The notes under the pieces are model-generated. The model had not been told where the DNA came from, did no database searches, and was given only the letters and a program-made list of their open reading frames with translations. A stretch of 64,000 nt of DNA from positions 62,001-126,000 of the forward strand of contig NZ_BMQP01000013.1 of NCBI RefSeq assembly GCF_014648175.1, given 5' to 3'. This document shows, one piece after another, positions 1-8,443 of the stretch. The translations under genes were made by a program, and so were the position numbers. The stretch is from Planobispora rosea (lineage in GTDB: Bacteria; Actinomycetota; Actinomycetes; Streptosporangiales; Streptosporangiaceae). Within the stretch, counting starts at the first letter, position 1. The number at the start of each line of letters is the position of its first letter.

Positions 1-1
1 C

Positions 2-1747
2 GCCCGGGCCGCGCTGCAGCTGACCGGCGGCGGGAGCCCGCAGCTCTACCTGGCGAGCGCGGGGCTGCTGGCCGGACTGGCCTGGCTGGTCGCCACCGCG
101 ATGGCCGCCGGGGACGCCCGGCCCGCGATGGCCGGGGTGGCCGCGGGGCTCGCGGCCTCCACCGTGATCCACGCGACGCTGGACGGCGTCGACCTGATGT
201 GGCGGGCGGGGCCGGTCCCCTGGCTGCTCCTGGCGATCGAGCTGGCGCTGTTCGCGGTGTTCCTGGCCCGCTCCCGGACCCCGGCCCCGGCCCCGGCCCC
301 GGCTCCGGCCCCGGCAGGGGAGGGGTCACCCGCGGTCTCCCCCGGCGCCGCGGACGTCGGACGGCCGGAGGAGACCGCGGGCGGGCCGCGTGCCTGGCTG
401 CTGGTCGGTCCCGCCCTGCTGCTGTGGGGCCTGTACACCGGCAACGGCGCCTACGCGCAGTCCACGGTCGACGCCCCCGGTTGGGTCGCGGCGGTCGTGG
501 CGGGGTTCGCGGTGCTGTCGCTGCTGCCCGCCGTACCGCCGTGGCGGTGGCACCCGCTGGTCCCGGGCGCCGTCCTGGTCGCCTCCGCCGCCGCCTTCGC
601 CCTCCTGCACCCGGCGATCGGCGGCATCCACGGCGTCTCACCGCAGGCGTTGATCGCCGCCCAGGCCCTCGGCCAGCTGTCCCTGGTCGCCTGCCTCGCC
701 CACACGGCCGCGTCCCCCTCTCCGGCGTCCAGGGGCCCCGGCGCGCCCGCCCGGCGCGGCCTGGCCGCCGCCGGGGGCATGCTGCTGTTCGTCGTGCTCG
801 TCTTCGCCTACTACGCCGCCTACGACCTCTACCTGCCCAACGACTGGGTGCCGATCGCCGCCGCGCTCCTGGTCGCCGCGCTGAGCCTGCCCGGGGCCTC
901 CCGGCTGGCGGGCAGGGTCGGGTCCTCCCGACTGGCGGGCGGGGCCGGGTGGCGGACACCCGCCGCCGCGGTGGCCGCCGCGGCGGCGTCCGCCGCGCTC
1001 GTGGCGTCCGCCCCGCTCTGGCGGGGGCCGGTCCCCGCCTGGGAGCCCGCCGGGGAGGGGCTGCGGGTGGCGGCCTACAACATCCGGATGGGGTACGGCG
1101 AGTCCGGCCGGCTCTCGCTCGACCGGCAGGCCGACGCGCTCAGGGAGCTGCGGCCGCACGTGGTCGTGCTCAGCGAGGCCGACCGGGGCTGGCTGCTCAA
1201 CGGCGGCCACGACGACGTGCGGCTCATCGCCGAGCGGCTGGGCATGCGGTTCGTCTGGGCCCCGGCGGCCGACGAGGTCTGGGGCGACGCGGTCCTGACG
1301 AACCTGCCGGTCACCTCGGTCCGCAACCACGTGCTCGTCCGGGGCGGGCCCACGGGCGCGCAGGCGCTGGAGGTCGGGCTGCGCTGGCGGGGACGGGACG
1401 TCACCCTGATCGGCACCCACCTGCAGCCCCCGCCGGGCTGGCGCGAGCTCGACCAGGTGGAACAGCTCGCCGGGATCGTCCGGGAGGCCGCGAAGGACCG
1501 GCCGGTGGTCCTCGCCGGCGACCTGAACATCGAGCCCGCCGACCCGGCCTGGAAGGTGCTGCTGGACTCCGGGCTGACCGACCCGATCGCCCCGGTGCGG
1601 CCGTTCCGGACGATCCCCGGCGGCTCTCCCGAGCAGATCGACCACGTCCTGGTCACCCCGGGCTTCACCGGCAGGGACCACGCGAACCCGGACGTCGACC
1701 ACTCCGACCACCGCCCCATCGCCATCACCCTTGTTCCCGTTAAGTAG
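2..1747 (+). CDS. Membrane protein with C-terminal endonuclease/exonuclease/phosphatase (EEP) domain, 5' end outside window
   Basis: The reading frame is open from base 2, so the gene starts upstream of the window; the first internal ATG (101) lies inside a hydrophobic segment and is not a credible start. The first ~340 codons hold several hydrophobic, probably membrane-spanning segments, interrupted by a Pro-Ala linker encoded by CCGGCC repeats at about 281-315. From about nt 1066 an EEP fold follows: AYNIRMG (metal Asn), VVLSEADRG (metal Glu), GTHLQPP, LAGDLNIEP (catalytic Asp-Asn) and DHSDHRP (catalytic Asp-His). EEP enzymes cleave phosphodiester or phosphomonoester bonds in nucleic acids, sphingomyelin or inositol phosphates; the membrane anchor favours an extracytoplasmic or lipid-linked substrate, but this cannot be decided here. 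All catalytic motifs are intact. Confidence 0.85.
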   Translation, partial: ARAALQLTGGGSPQLYLASAGLLAGLAWLVATAMAAGDARPAMAGVAAGLAASTVIHATLDGVDLMWRAGPVPWLLLAIELALFAVFLARSRTPAPAPAPAPAPAGEGSPAVSPGAADVGRPEETAGGPRAWLLVGPALLLWGLYTGNGAYAQSTVDAPGWVAAVVAGFAVLSLLPAVPPWRWHPLVPGAVLVASAAAFALLHPAIGGIHGVSPQALIAAQALGQLSLVACLAHTAASPSPASRGPGAPARRGLAAAGGMLLFVVLVFAYYAAYDLYLPNDWVPIAAALLVAALSLPGASRLAGRVGSSRLAGGAGWRTPAAAVAAAAASAALVASAPLWRGPVPAWEPAGEGLRVAAYNIRMGYGESGRLSLDRQADALRELRPHVVVLSEADRGWLLNGGHDDVRLIAERLGMRFVWAPAADEVWGDAVLTNLPVTSVRNHVLVRGGPTGAQALEVGLRWRGRDVTLIGTHLQPPPGWRELDQVEQLAGIVREAAKDRPVVLAGDLNIEPADPAWKVLLDSGLTDPIAPVRPFRTIPGGSPEQIDHVLVTPGFTGRDHANPDVDHSDHRPIAITLVPVK

Positions 1748-1840
1748 TGTTCGTCCTATGACGAACCAACCGGTGATGGTCGGTGATGGCGGCCCCGGGT
1801 TCCGCGGGGTGGCGGCCGGCTCCCTCCCGGTGGAGCGGCG

Positions 1841-2485
1841 ATGAGGGCGCTGCTCACCGGGTTCGAGCCGTTCGACGGCTCGGCCGTCAACCCGTCGTGG
1901 GAGGCGGTCCAGCTGGTCGAGCGCGAGCAGGCCGTACAGCAGCTGGTCGTGCACTCCGTGCTGCTGCCGTGCGTGTTCGGCGAGGCGACCTGGCGCCTGC
2001 GCGAGGCGATCGTCGAGCACGAGCCCGAGGTGGTCATCTGCGTCGGGCAGGCGGGCGGGCGCGAGGCCGTCACGGTCGAGCGGATCGCGATCAATCTCGA
2101 CGACGCCCGCATCCCGGACAACGCCGGAGAACAGCCGATCGACCAGCCGGTGGTCCCCGGCGGCCCGGCGGCGTACTTCTCCACGCTGCCGGTGAAGGCG
2201 TGCGTGGCCGCGGCGCGGAAGGCCGGGGTCCCGGCGAGCGTGTCGCACAGCGCCGGGACGTTCGTCTGCAACCACGTCTTCTACGGCCTCATGCACCTGA
2301 TCGCCACCGAGTTCCCGGAGGTCCGCGGCGGTTTCGTGCATGTGCCGTACGCCCCGGAGCAGGTCCTCGACCACGCCGCGCCATCCATGCCGGTCCCGCT
2401 GGTCGCCGAGGCGCTGACCGCGATCGTGACGGCCGCCGTCCTGCTCCACGACGACCTGCGCCTGGTGGGCGGCGCCATCCACTGA
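1841..2485 (+). CDS. pcp: Pyrrolidone-carboxylate peptidase (pyroglutamyl peptidase I)
   Basis: The 214-residue protein has the standard length of peptidase family C15, which removes N-terminal pyroglutamate from peptides in the cytoplasm. The N-terminal signature LLTGFEPFDG is present, and the expected triad is visible: Glu80 in TVERIAIN, Cys143 in SAGTFVCNHVFYGLMH and His167 in GGFVHVPYAPEQ. GGAG lies about 5 nt before ATG 1841. The gene follows the EEP gene on the same strand after about 90 bp and is probably transcribed separately or at low coupling. Its last codons (GAIH-stop) form the first unit of a 15-bp tandem repeat that continues downstream. Confidence 0.95.
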   Translation: MRALLTGFEPFDGSAVNPSWEAVQLVEREQAVQQLVVHSVLLPCVFGEATWRLREAIVEHEPEVVICVGQAGGREAVTVERIAINLDDARIPDNAGEQPIDQPVVPGGPAAYFSTLPVKACVAAARKAGVPASVSHSAGTFVCNHVFYGLMHLIATEFPEVRGGFVHVPYAPEQVLDHAAPSMPVPLVAEALTAIVTAAVLLHDDLRLVGGAIH

Positions 2486-2530
2486 GGCGCCATCCGCTGA
2501 GGCGCCATCCACTGAGGCGCCATCCGCTGA
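2471..2530. repeat. 15-bp tandem repeat across the pcp stop codon
   Basis: Four tandem units of GGCGCCATCCRCTGA, alternating A and G at the variable base, start at 2471, 2486, 2501 and 2516, followed by a partial fifth (GGCGCCAT). Each unit ends with an in-frame TGA, so the first unit supplies the pcp stop codon and the rest repeat the stop. Each unit also contains the palindrome GGCGCC. It looks like replication-slippage expansion; a termination role is possible but not shown. Confidence 0.9.
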
Positions 2531-2557
2531 GGCGCCATGCCCCGGGGTGCCGCGCGG

Positions 2558-3607
2558 CTACAGCGGCACGGCGTAGATCACCCTGCGGCCGGGGAACTCG
2601 CTCACGCTCCACACCCGTCCGCCGACGAGGGTGAGGTCCTCCGGGCCGATCGGATACTGCCTGCGGACGAGCTTGTCACCGGCCACGATCAGGGTGCCGT
2701 TCCGCTGTGAGCCCGCGGACTGGCTGAGGTACCAGGTGCGACCCCGGGAGAGCGCCCCCTGGATCTTCTGCGCCGGCAGGTCGTAGGCGTCCATGGCCGC
2801 CGCGACGCCGTTCGCGTCGGCGCGCAGCGTGCCGTCGGCCTCCAGCGGCCAGCGCGCGACCCGCCCGGTCCGGGCCGGATCGCTGACGAACTCCCCGGAG
2901 ATCAGCAGGTCGGGGTCCCCGGTACGGTCGACGGCGGCGAAGGAGAACACGGCGCCGGCGGCGGTGACGGTCCAGGAACCGACCTGCGGCATCACGTAGC
3001 GGTAGCCGAAGGCGTCGTACAGCCCGTCCTTGCGGCGGCCGATCGTCTCCTCGTCCGTGCCGTTGACCTCGTAGATGTGCCGGACGTCGAAGACCCGGAA
3101 GCCCTTGACGGTGTCGGCGACGTAGAGCAGGTCCCCGTACCAGGCCACGCCCCCGGCGTGGATGTTGATCGGGGCGATGCCCCCGTCCGGCCGGACCGCG
3201 ACGAGCAGGACGTGCCGGTAGCGCAGAGCCGCGGCGTCCATGAACGACAGGCGTATCCCCCGCTCCGGGCCCTGGGCGTTGTCGGGATTGAAGTACCAGC
3301 TGACCACGAACACGTTCCCGGAGACGCCCGCGTCGGCGGCGCTGGTCAGGCCCTGCGGATACCAGGCGACGGCGCCGTTGTCGGCGGCGTTGAAGGTGTA
3401 CCAGTCGGCCGGGCGGGGCCTCATCGAGCCGAACGCCCCGGTCCCCCTGGTTCCTTTGCGTTCCGTGACCCGGTTGGCCTTGGACAGCACCGCGCCCAGC
3501 GGCGCCTTGTCGAGCTCCCGCGCCAGCACCTCCAGCCCGGCCGGAGGGCCGTCGGCACCGCGCTTCAGCTGGAACGGCCCCGCCGGTACGGGCGTCATCG
3601 TACTCAC
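2558..3607 (-). CDS. Uncharacterised protein, possibly beta-propeller-like
   Basis: I do not recognise a named family. The chosen start is GTG 3607 (V-S-T-M-T-P...), because GGAAGGAG sits 5 nt upstream; the more upstream ATG (3631) has no such site and ATG 3598 is further from it. About 349 residues, no signal peptide, no membrane segment. The sequence is rich in aromatic and Asp/Gly-containing strand-like stretches (VAWYPQG, GGVAWYGDLLYVADT, KGFRVFDVRHI, QGALSRGRTWYLSQSAG, GGRVWSVSEFPGRRVI), a texture typical of propeller blades; that fold call is inference. It ends close to, and convergent with, pcp. No neighbour suggests a pathway. Confidence 0.75.
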   Translation of the reverse strand: MSTMTPVPAGPFQLKRGADGPPAGLEVLARELDKAPLGAVLSKANRVTERKGTRGTGAFGSMRPRPADWYTFNAADNGAVAWYPQGLTSAADAGVSGNVFVVSWYFNPDNAQGPERGIRLSFMDAAALRYRHVLLVAVRPDGGIAPINIHAGGVAWYGDLLYVADTVKGFRVFDVRHIYEVNGTDEETIGRRKDGLYDAFGYRYVMPQVGSWTVTAAGAVFSFAAVDRTGDPDLLISGEFVSDPARTGRVARWPLEADGTLRADANGVAAAMDAYDLPAQKIQGALSRGRTWYLSQSAGSQRNGTLIVAGDKLVRRQYPIGPEDLTLVGGRVWSVSEFPGRRVIYAVPL

Positions 3608-3691
3608 ACGAACTCCTTCCCCCTTTTCCACCAGTCTGGCGGATCATGGTGCGGAGTTCAGAAGTATGACGTTATTACCCTCCTGTCACGA

Positions 3692-5122
3692 TCACCGGGG
3701 CCAGGTGTGCACCGGTTCCCCGGTCAGCGCCAGCTCCCGGTAGCGGGTCACCATCCGGGCCGCGTCCCCGCCCGCGGCGGCCAGCGCCTCCCGCTGCCAG
3801 ACCGACCCGGTACGGCGCCGCATGGCCCGCTCCCGGACGATCTCCAGCATGCGTCCCGCCTCGCCGGACTCCACGCCGACCCGCTCAAGGCCGGCCGCGG
3901 CCACCGGCAGCAGGTCCTTGACCAGCTCGACCGCGGGCGCCTCCCCCTCCCTGCCGGGCCAGGCCAGGGAGGCGTCCAGGCCGTTGATCGCCGCCCGGTA
4001 GAAGTTCCGGTAGGCAGAGGCGAAGGGGAACTCCTCCACCGGCTCGACGGCCAGGGCGGAGGTGAGACCGAGCAGGAAGGCGGCGTTGGCCACCATGTCG
4101 ACGGGAGTGGGCCCGGCGGGCAGGGCGCGCATCTCCACCCGCAGGTGGCCGCCGTCCCCCGGGTCGTACACCGGTCGGTTCCACTGCCACACCGTGCCCT
4201 GGTGCAGGCGGAGCTCGTCCAGCCGGGGGACGTCCTCGTCCCCGGCCGCCTCGTCCTCATGGAAGGTCATCGGCAGGATCGGCTCGTAGTCGCGCACGCA
4301 TGCCGCGAACAGGTCCTCGGCGCTGCTCACCCAGCCGGACCCGAAGGCCACCCGCCGGTCCCTGCGCCCGAGCCGCTCCAGGTCACGGTCGTCGGCCGAC
4401 TCCTCGAACAGGGCGATCCTGGTCTCCTCCCACAGGCGCCGGCCCAGGAAGCCCGGGGAGTTCCCGCTGACCGCCAGGACCGGGCCCATCGCCAGCTGGG
4501 CGGCGTTGTAGACGCGGGCGAAGTCGGCCGGGGGCGTGCGGAGGTGGATCTGCCAGGAGGTGTTGGCGCTCTCCAGGATCACGCCCTGGACCTCCAGCTC
4601 CAGCTTCTCCACCCCGTCGATGCGGACCAGGAACGGCTCGACCCGCAGCCGCCGCATGCCCCGGCTCAGCGCCCGGTAGCGGCTCTCGTCGCTCATCGTC
4701 TCGTGGGTGAAGTCGAGTTCGCCGAGCGTGGGCAGGATGCCGATCGCCACCGCCTGCCCGCCCTGCCCGGCCGCCGCGGCGTCCACCTTGGCGATGACCT
4801 CGCGCACCTCCCGCTCCAGCGCGGTGAACGGCCTGCCCGGCAGCGGCAGCGGGGTCAGGTTGGCCTCCAGGTTGAACCGGCCCAGTTCCAGGGTGAGCCG
4901 GTCGTCGGCGGCGGCGTCGCGCACCTCGTGGTTGCGCGGGAGAGGACGGCCGTCCGGAGTGATGAGGAACATCTCCAGCTCGGCGCCGATGGTCGCGGGC
5001 CCCGTCCCGAACCCCGGCCGGGCGAGCAGCTCGTGAAGCCGGGCGAGCTGCTCGGCCAGCCGTTCCCCGAAACGGGCGAACTCCGCCTCGGAGTAGCGAT
5101 CCTTGTCGACTCTCTGCCCCAT
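3692..5122 (-). CDS. Glutamate-cysteine ligase family protein (GCS2 type)
   Basis: 476 residues. The N-terminal half carries the glutamate-cysteine ligase 2 pattern: IGAELEMFLI (a metal/substrate Glu pair), LELGRFNLEANLTP, and further on ILESANTSWQIHLR. GCS2 enzymes form gamma-glutamyl-cysteine or other gamma-glutamyl amides from glutamate, ATP and an amine. Actinomycetes usually make mycothiol rather than glutathione, so the product may serve ergothioneine synthesis or be another gamma-glutamyl amide; no egt genes are adjacent, so the substrate is open. GGAAGG stands 4 nt before ATG 5122. It is a stand-alone gene between an unknown protein and an SDR on the same strand. Confidence 0.8.
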   Translation of the reverse strand: MGQRVDKDRYSEAEFARFGERLAEQLARLHELLARPGFGTGPATIGAELEMFLITPDGRPLPRNHEVRDAAADDRLTLELGRFNLEANLTPLPLPGRPFTALEREVREVIAKVDAAAAGQGGQAVAIGILPTLGELDFTHETMSDESRYRALSRGMRRLRVEPFLVRIDGVEKLELEVQGVILESANTSWQIHLRTPPADFARVYNAAQLAMGPVLAVSGNSPGFLGRRLWEETRIALFEESADDRDLERLGRRDRRVAFGSGWVSSAEDLFAACVRDYEPILPMTFHEDEAAGDEDVPRLDELRLHQGTVWQWNRPVYDPGDGGHLRVEMRALPAGPTPVDMVANAAFLLGLTSALAVEPVEEFPFASAYRNFYRAAINGLDASLAWPGREGEAPAVELVKDLLPVAAAGLERVGVESGEAGRMLEIVRERAMRRRTGSVWQREALAAAGGDAARMVTRYRELALTGEPVHTWPR

Positions 5123-5199
5123 TACGCCTTCCGATCGATCGGCTCTCGTCCCTCCCCCTCTCTCCTGTAGGTGGCCTTCTAATCTGGGAGAGAGCTAAA

Positions 5200-5907
5200 T
5201 CACCACGGGACGGGGCCGTCGTCCCCCAGGTGGGCTCCCGTCGGGCCGTCCGCGTCCAGCAGCGCCAGCCGTACGGCGACCGCCGCGCCCTGCTCGGCGG
5301 TGCGGGGGCCGCTGTGGCCGTTGATGTCGGTCGCGCAGTAGCCGGGGTCGGCGGCGTTGACCTTGATGGGGGTGCCGGCCAGTTCCTTGGCGTAGGACAC
5401 GGTGATCATGTTCAGCGCCGCCTTGGAGGAGTTGTAGGCCAGGTAGTTGCTGGCCCAGAACTCGTCCTGCGGGTCGGTCAGGCGGGTCAGGGAGGCCAGC
5501 CCGCTGGAGACGTTGACGATCCGGGCCGCCGGCGCCCGGCGCAGCAGCGGCAGCATCGCGTTGGTGACGGCGACCACGCCGAAGACGTTGGTCTCGTAGG
5601 TGGCGCGCAGCGCCTCCACCGGGGTCGAGCTGGGGGCCGCCGGGTCGTCCTGCGGGACCATGACCCCGGCGTTGTTGACGAGGACGTCGAGCATGCCGTA
5701 CTCCTCCTCGATCCACTTGGCGGCGGAGGCGACGGACTCGGCGGAGGTCACGTCGAGTTGGAGGAACCGGGCCCCCAGTTCGTCGGCGGCCCGCTGCCCG
5801 CGCCCGGCGTCCCTCGCCCCGACCAGGACGGTGACGTCCTGCTCGGTGAGCAGCCTGGCGGTCTGGTATCCGATGCCCTTGTTGGCACCCGTGATGAGAG
5901 CGATCAT
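5200..5907 (-). CDS. SDR-family NAD(P)-dependent oxidoreductase
   Basis: Starting at ATG 5907 (MIALITGANKGIGYQTA) the protein is 235 residues, a classical short-chain dehydrogenase. The cofactor motif is TGANKGIG, the NNAG motif is present, and the catalytic Ser and Tyr-x-x-x-Lys are seen in NVSSG and YNSSK. A longer in-frame extension to 5976 adds Pro-rich sequence without SDR features and is not preferred. The gene is divergent from an MmyB-type regulator (start 6021) over 113 bp, an arrangement in which the regulator commonly controls the oxidoreductase. Substrate unknown. Confidence 0.88.
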   Translation of the reverse strand: MIALITGANKGIGYQTARLLTEQDVTVLVGARDAGRGQRAADELGARFLQLDVTSAESVASAAKWIEEEYGMLDVLVNNAGVMVPQDDPAAPSSTPVEALRATYETNVFGVVAVTNAMLPLLRRAPAARIVNVSSGLASLTRLTDPQDEFWASNYLAYNSSKAALNMITVSYAKELAGTPIKVNAADPGYCATDINGHSGPRTAEQGAAVAVRLALLDADGPTGAHLGDDGPVPW

Positions 5908-6020
5908 GCGTCTCACCGTGCCGGGACCCCCGGCTGGGCGGGAGAGATCCGCGGAGGCTGGGATCGGGGGTACCACCCTCCAAGCGGCGTGCCCGGCCGG
6001 ATATCGGCCATGCTGGAGGC

Positions 6021-6851
6021 ATGAACCGCAGCGAGCTCGCCGAATTCCTGCGCAACCGCCGCGCCCGCCTGACCCCGCGCGAGGCCGGGCTGCCCGAGGG
6101 CGGGCGCCGGCGCACCCCCGGCCTGCGCCGCCAGGAGGTGGCCCAGCTCGCGGGGATGTCGATCGACTACTACATCCGGCTGGAGCAGGCCCGGGGGCCG
6201 CGCCCGTCCCGCCAGGTGCTGAGCGCGCTGGCCCGCGCGCTGATGCTGACCGGCGACGAGCGCGCGCACCTGTTCCACCTGGCCGGGGAGGCCCCGGCCT
6301 CCGGCGGCGGGCCGTCCGGGGAGGTGCCGGAGGGTGTGCTGTACATGCTGGCGTCGCTGGAGGACACGCCCGCCTACGTGATCGACGCCAAGTACGACGT
6401 CCTCGCGTGGAACCGGCTGGCGGGCGTGCTGCACGATCTGGACGACGCCGCGCCGCAGGAGCGCAACGTGATCCGCCAGGTCTTCGGCTCCTCCGATCTG
6501 CGCATGGGGATCTGCGAGCCGGGGCGGGGCCTGTTCGCCCGGGCCGCGGTCGCCGATCTGCGCGCCGCCGCCGCGCGCCATCCCGGCGACCCGTCGATCG
6601 GTGAGCTGGTGGCGGAGATGCTGGCCGTCAGTCCGGAGTTCGGGGAGATGTGGGCGGCGCACGAGGTGGAGGTCCAGCGCGACCAGCGCAAGCAGATGCA
6701 CCATCCGCTGATCGGCGTGATCGAGGTGTGGTGCCAGGTGCTGCACGTCCCGGACCGGGACCAGCGCGTGATCCTCTACACCACCGCCCCGGGCTCCCCG
6801 TCCCACGACGCGCTGCGCATGCTCAGCATGCTCCAGGACACCCCGCGCTGA
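6021..6851 (+). CDS. XRE-family regulator with MmyB-like ligand-binding domain
   Basis: 276 residues. Residues ~1-85 form the Cro/C1-type helix-turn-helix region, including RRTPGLRRQEVAQLAGMS and IDYYIRLEQARGPRPS, the characteristic opening of actinobacterial MmyB-like regulators. The remainder matches the PAS-like MmyB ligand domain (YVIDAKYDVLAWN, FGEMWAAHEV). Such proteins usually repress or activate a divergent oxidoreductase gene in response to a small, often lipid-like ligand. The target is probably the SDR starting at 5907. The Shine-Dalgarno is poorly placed (GGAGGC directly before ATG). Confidence 0.88.
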   Translation: MNRSELAEFLRNRRARLTPREAGLPEGGRRRTPGLRRQEVAQLAGMSIDYYIRLEQARGPRPSRQVLSALARALMLTGDERAHLFHLAGEAPASGGGPSGEVPEGVLYMLASLEDTPAYVIDAKYDVLAWNRLAGVLHDLDDAAPQERNVIRQVFGSSDLRMGICEPGRGLFARAAVADLRAAAARHPGDPSIGELVAEMLAVSPEFGEMWAAHEVEVQRDQRKQMHHPLIGVIEVWCQVLHVPDRDQRVILYTTAPGSPSHDALRMLSMLQDTPR

Positions 6852-6942
6852 GCGCACCGGAGGCGCCCCGCGCCCGAACACACCGCGCCTGATATATAGC
6901 GCTATGCCAGATGCGCCGTGCCGTACCGGACACGGGTGGGAG

Positions 6943-7551
6943 TCACGGGATCAGGCCGGGTCCCTCAACGGGCACGCGCAGGGTGTTCAGGACGACGGCG
7001 AGCATGTCGTAGTGGGCGACGAGCATGACGATCTCGATCCGGCCGGGTTCGTCGTAGCGGTCGCACAGCGCCCGCCAGGTGGCGTCGGTGAGATCGCCGC
7101 GCGCGTGGAGCTCGTCGGCGACGTCGAGGACGAGGCGGTCGGCGGGGTCCCACCGGTGCCCGCCCCCGGTCTCCCGGACCTCCGGCACAGCCGTCCCGTC
7201 CCCGACCTCCGCTCCCACCGTCCCGTCCCCGACCTCCGCTCCCACCGTCCCGGTCCCGCGGACGGCCTCGATCTCCGCGTCGGTCAGCCCCGCCTCGCGC
7301 GCCAGCCGTACGTGCTGGGCCCACTCGTAGGCGCTGCCCCGGTGGTGCGCGGTGCGCAGGACGGCCAGCTCCCGGTCCCGGGCGGGGAGCATGCCGTACA
7401 GCAGGGCGGCGCCGAAACCGATCCAGGCCTGGAACAGGGCCGGGTGGCGGGCGAGGGTGGTGAAGACGTGGTAGGGACCGGTGCCCTCGACCACCCTGGT
7501 GAGGAACGGGTCCCACTCCCCGGGCGGGAGCGGCTCGACTCTGGGATTCAC
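6943..7551 (-). CDS. Carboxymuconolactone decarboxylase (CMD/AhpD-like) family protein
   Basis: 202 residues. The core carries the CMD pattern RDRELAVLRTAHHRGSAYEW followed by AQHVRLAREAGLTDAEI, and a C-terminal helical part (IEIVMLVAHYDMLAVVLNTL). The CxxC pair of peroxidatic AhpD proteins is absent, so an alkylhydroperoxidase role is unlikely; the Glu/His pair in EWAQH is kept. A 9-residue in-frame duplication (GTVGAEVGD twice) sits in the linker and comes from a 27-bp DNA repeat at 7191-7244. The gene is divergent from an SDR gene, with only 31 bp between starts, suggesting shared control and perhaps a shared catabolic substrate. Confidence 0.85.
   Translation of the reverse strand: MNPRVEPLPPGEWDPFLTRVVEGTGPYHVFTTLARHPALFQAWIGFGAALLYGMLPARDRELAVLRTAHHRGSAYEWAQHVRLAREAGLTDAEIEAVRGTGTVGAEVGDGTVGAEVGDGTAVPEVRETGGGHRWDPADRLVLDVADELHARGDLTDATWRALCDRYDEPGRIEIVMLVAHYDMLAVVLNTLRVPVEGPGLIP
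7191..7256. repeat. 27-bp tandem repeat inside the CMD-family gene
   Basis: Two perfect 27-bp units (7191-7217, 7218-7244) and a partial third encode an in-frame repeat of nine residues in the linker of the CMD-family protein. The length is a multiple of three, so the reading frame is kept. Likely a slippage product in a tolerant loop. Confidence 0.85.
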
Positions 7552-7582
7552 GGATCAGAGATTACTTACTACGATCACCTGT

Positions 7583-8362
7583 GTGAACGATCGCTTGGTA
7601 GGCAAACGTGTGCTCGTCGTGGGAGCGGGCACCCGTCCGTCGTCCGACCCCGACCCGCCGGTCGGCAACGGACGCGCGATCGCGGTCGAGGCCGCGCGCC
7701 AGGGCGCCGCGGTCGTCTGCGCCGACGTGGACGAGAAGTCGGCGGCGGAGACCGCCGCGTGGATCACCCGCGAGGGCGGGCGGGCCGAGGTGCTCACCGT
7801 GGACCTCGCCGACGCCGCCGCCTGCGAGGCGCTGGCCGGACAGGCGGGGGCCGGACAGGCGGGGGGCGGGCTGGACGGCATCGTGCTCAACGCCGCGATC
7901 GGCGCCGGGCTGGCCCTGGCCGGGACCGGCGCCGACGACTGGGACCGGGTGTTCTCGGTCAACCTGCGCGGCCACTTCCTGGTCTGCAGGGGCGCGCTGC
8001 CGCTGCTGGGCACCGGCGCGTCGATCGTCTTCATCGGATCGGTGGCCGGGCTCCGGCCGGGCAGCCTGATCCCGTCCTACGACGCCTCCAAGGCCGGCCT
8101 GATCGGTCTGGCCAGGCACGTCGCCCTGGAGGGCGCGGGCCTGGGGATCCGGGCCAACCTGGTCGCGCCCGGCCTGATCGACACCCCGCTCGGCCGGGAC
8201 GCGGCCAAGCTCTGGGAGCACCGCGACCGGGTGATGGTCCCGATGGGCCGCCAGGGCACCGCCTGGGAGGTGGCGAGCGTCGTGACCTTCCTGCTCTCGG
8301 CGGAGGCGAGCTACGTCACCGGCCAGGTCCTCGCCGTGGACGGAGGGCTCACCCTCCTGTGA
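7583..8362 (+). CDS. SDR-family oxidoreductase with extended cofactor loop
   Basis: GTG 7583 (V-N-D-R-L-V-G-K-R-V-L-V-V-G) gives 259 residues, the usual SDR size; in-frame codons upstream to 7481 overlap the divergent CMD gene and are rejected. The glycine motif is split: GAG is followed by an insertion (TRPSSDPDPPVG) before NGRAIA, so the TGxxxGxG loop is enlarged, as in a subgroup of actinobacterial SDRs. The catalytic elements are intact: Ser in FIGSVAG and YDASK, and the C-terminal YVTGQVLAVDGG motif. A small AGQAGAGQAGGG repeat lies after the cofactor region. No good Shine-Dalgarno is seen; the transcript may be nearly leaderless. Confidence 0.88.
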   Translation: MNDRLVGKRVLVVGAGTRPSSDPDPPVGNGRAIAVEAARQGAAVVCADVDEKSAAETAAWITREGGRAEVLTVDLADAAACEALAGQAGAGQAGGGLDGIVLNAAIGAGLALAGTGADDWDRVFSVNLRGHFLVCRGALPLLGTGASIVFIGSVAGLRPGSLIPSYDASKAGLIGLARHVALEGAGLGIRANLVAPGLIDTPLGRDAAKLWEHRDRVMVPMGRQGTAWEVASVVTFLLSAEASYVTGQVLAVDGGLTLL

Positions 8363-8443
8363 ACCCCGTCCGGCCCGCATGATCGACGCACGCCGGGTCC
8401 CGCCGTACGATGCCATGATCGCCGCGACTGCGAGGGAGAGCCC

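Noticed and set aside
101..1747. EEP gene starting at ATG 101
   Set aside because: The frame is open and hydrophobic back to base 2, no ribosome-binding site precedes 101, and that ATG falls within a membrane segment.
638..2512. 624-codon minus-strand ORF
   Set aside because: It lies antisense to the EEP and pcp genes and reads as Arg/Gly/Asp/His-rich low-complexity sequence, a usual artefact of high-GC third positions.
3077..5170. 697-codon plus-strand ORF
   Set aside because: Antisense to the two minus-strand genes with clear motifs (unknown protein and GCS2 ligase); no domain, composition typical of a shadow frame.
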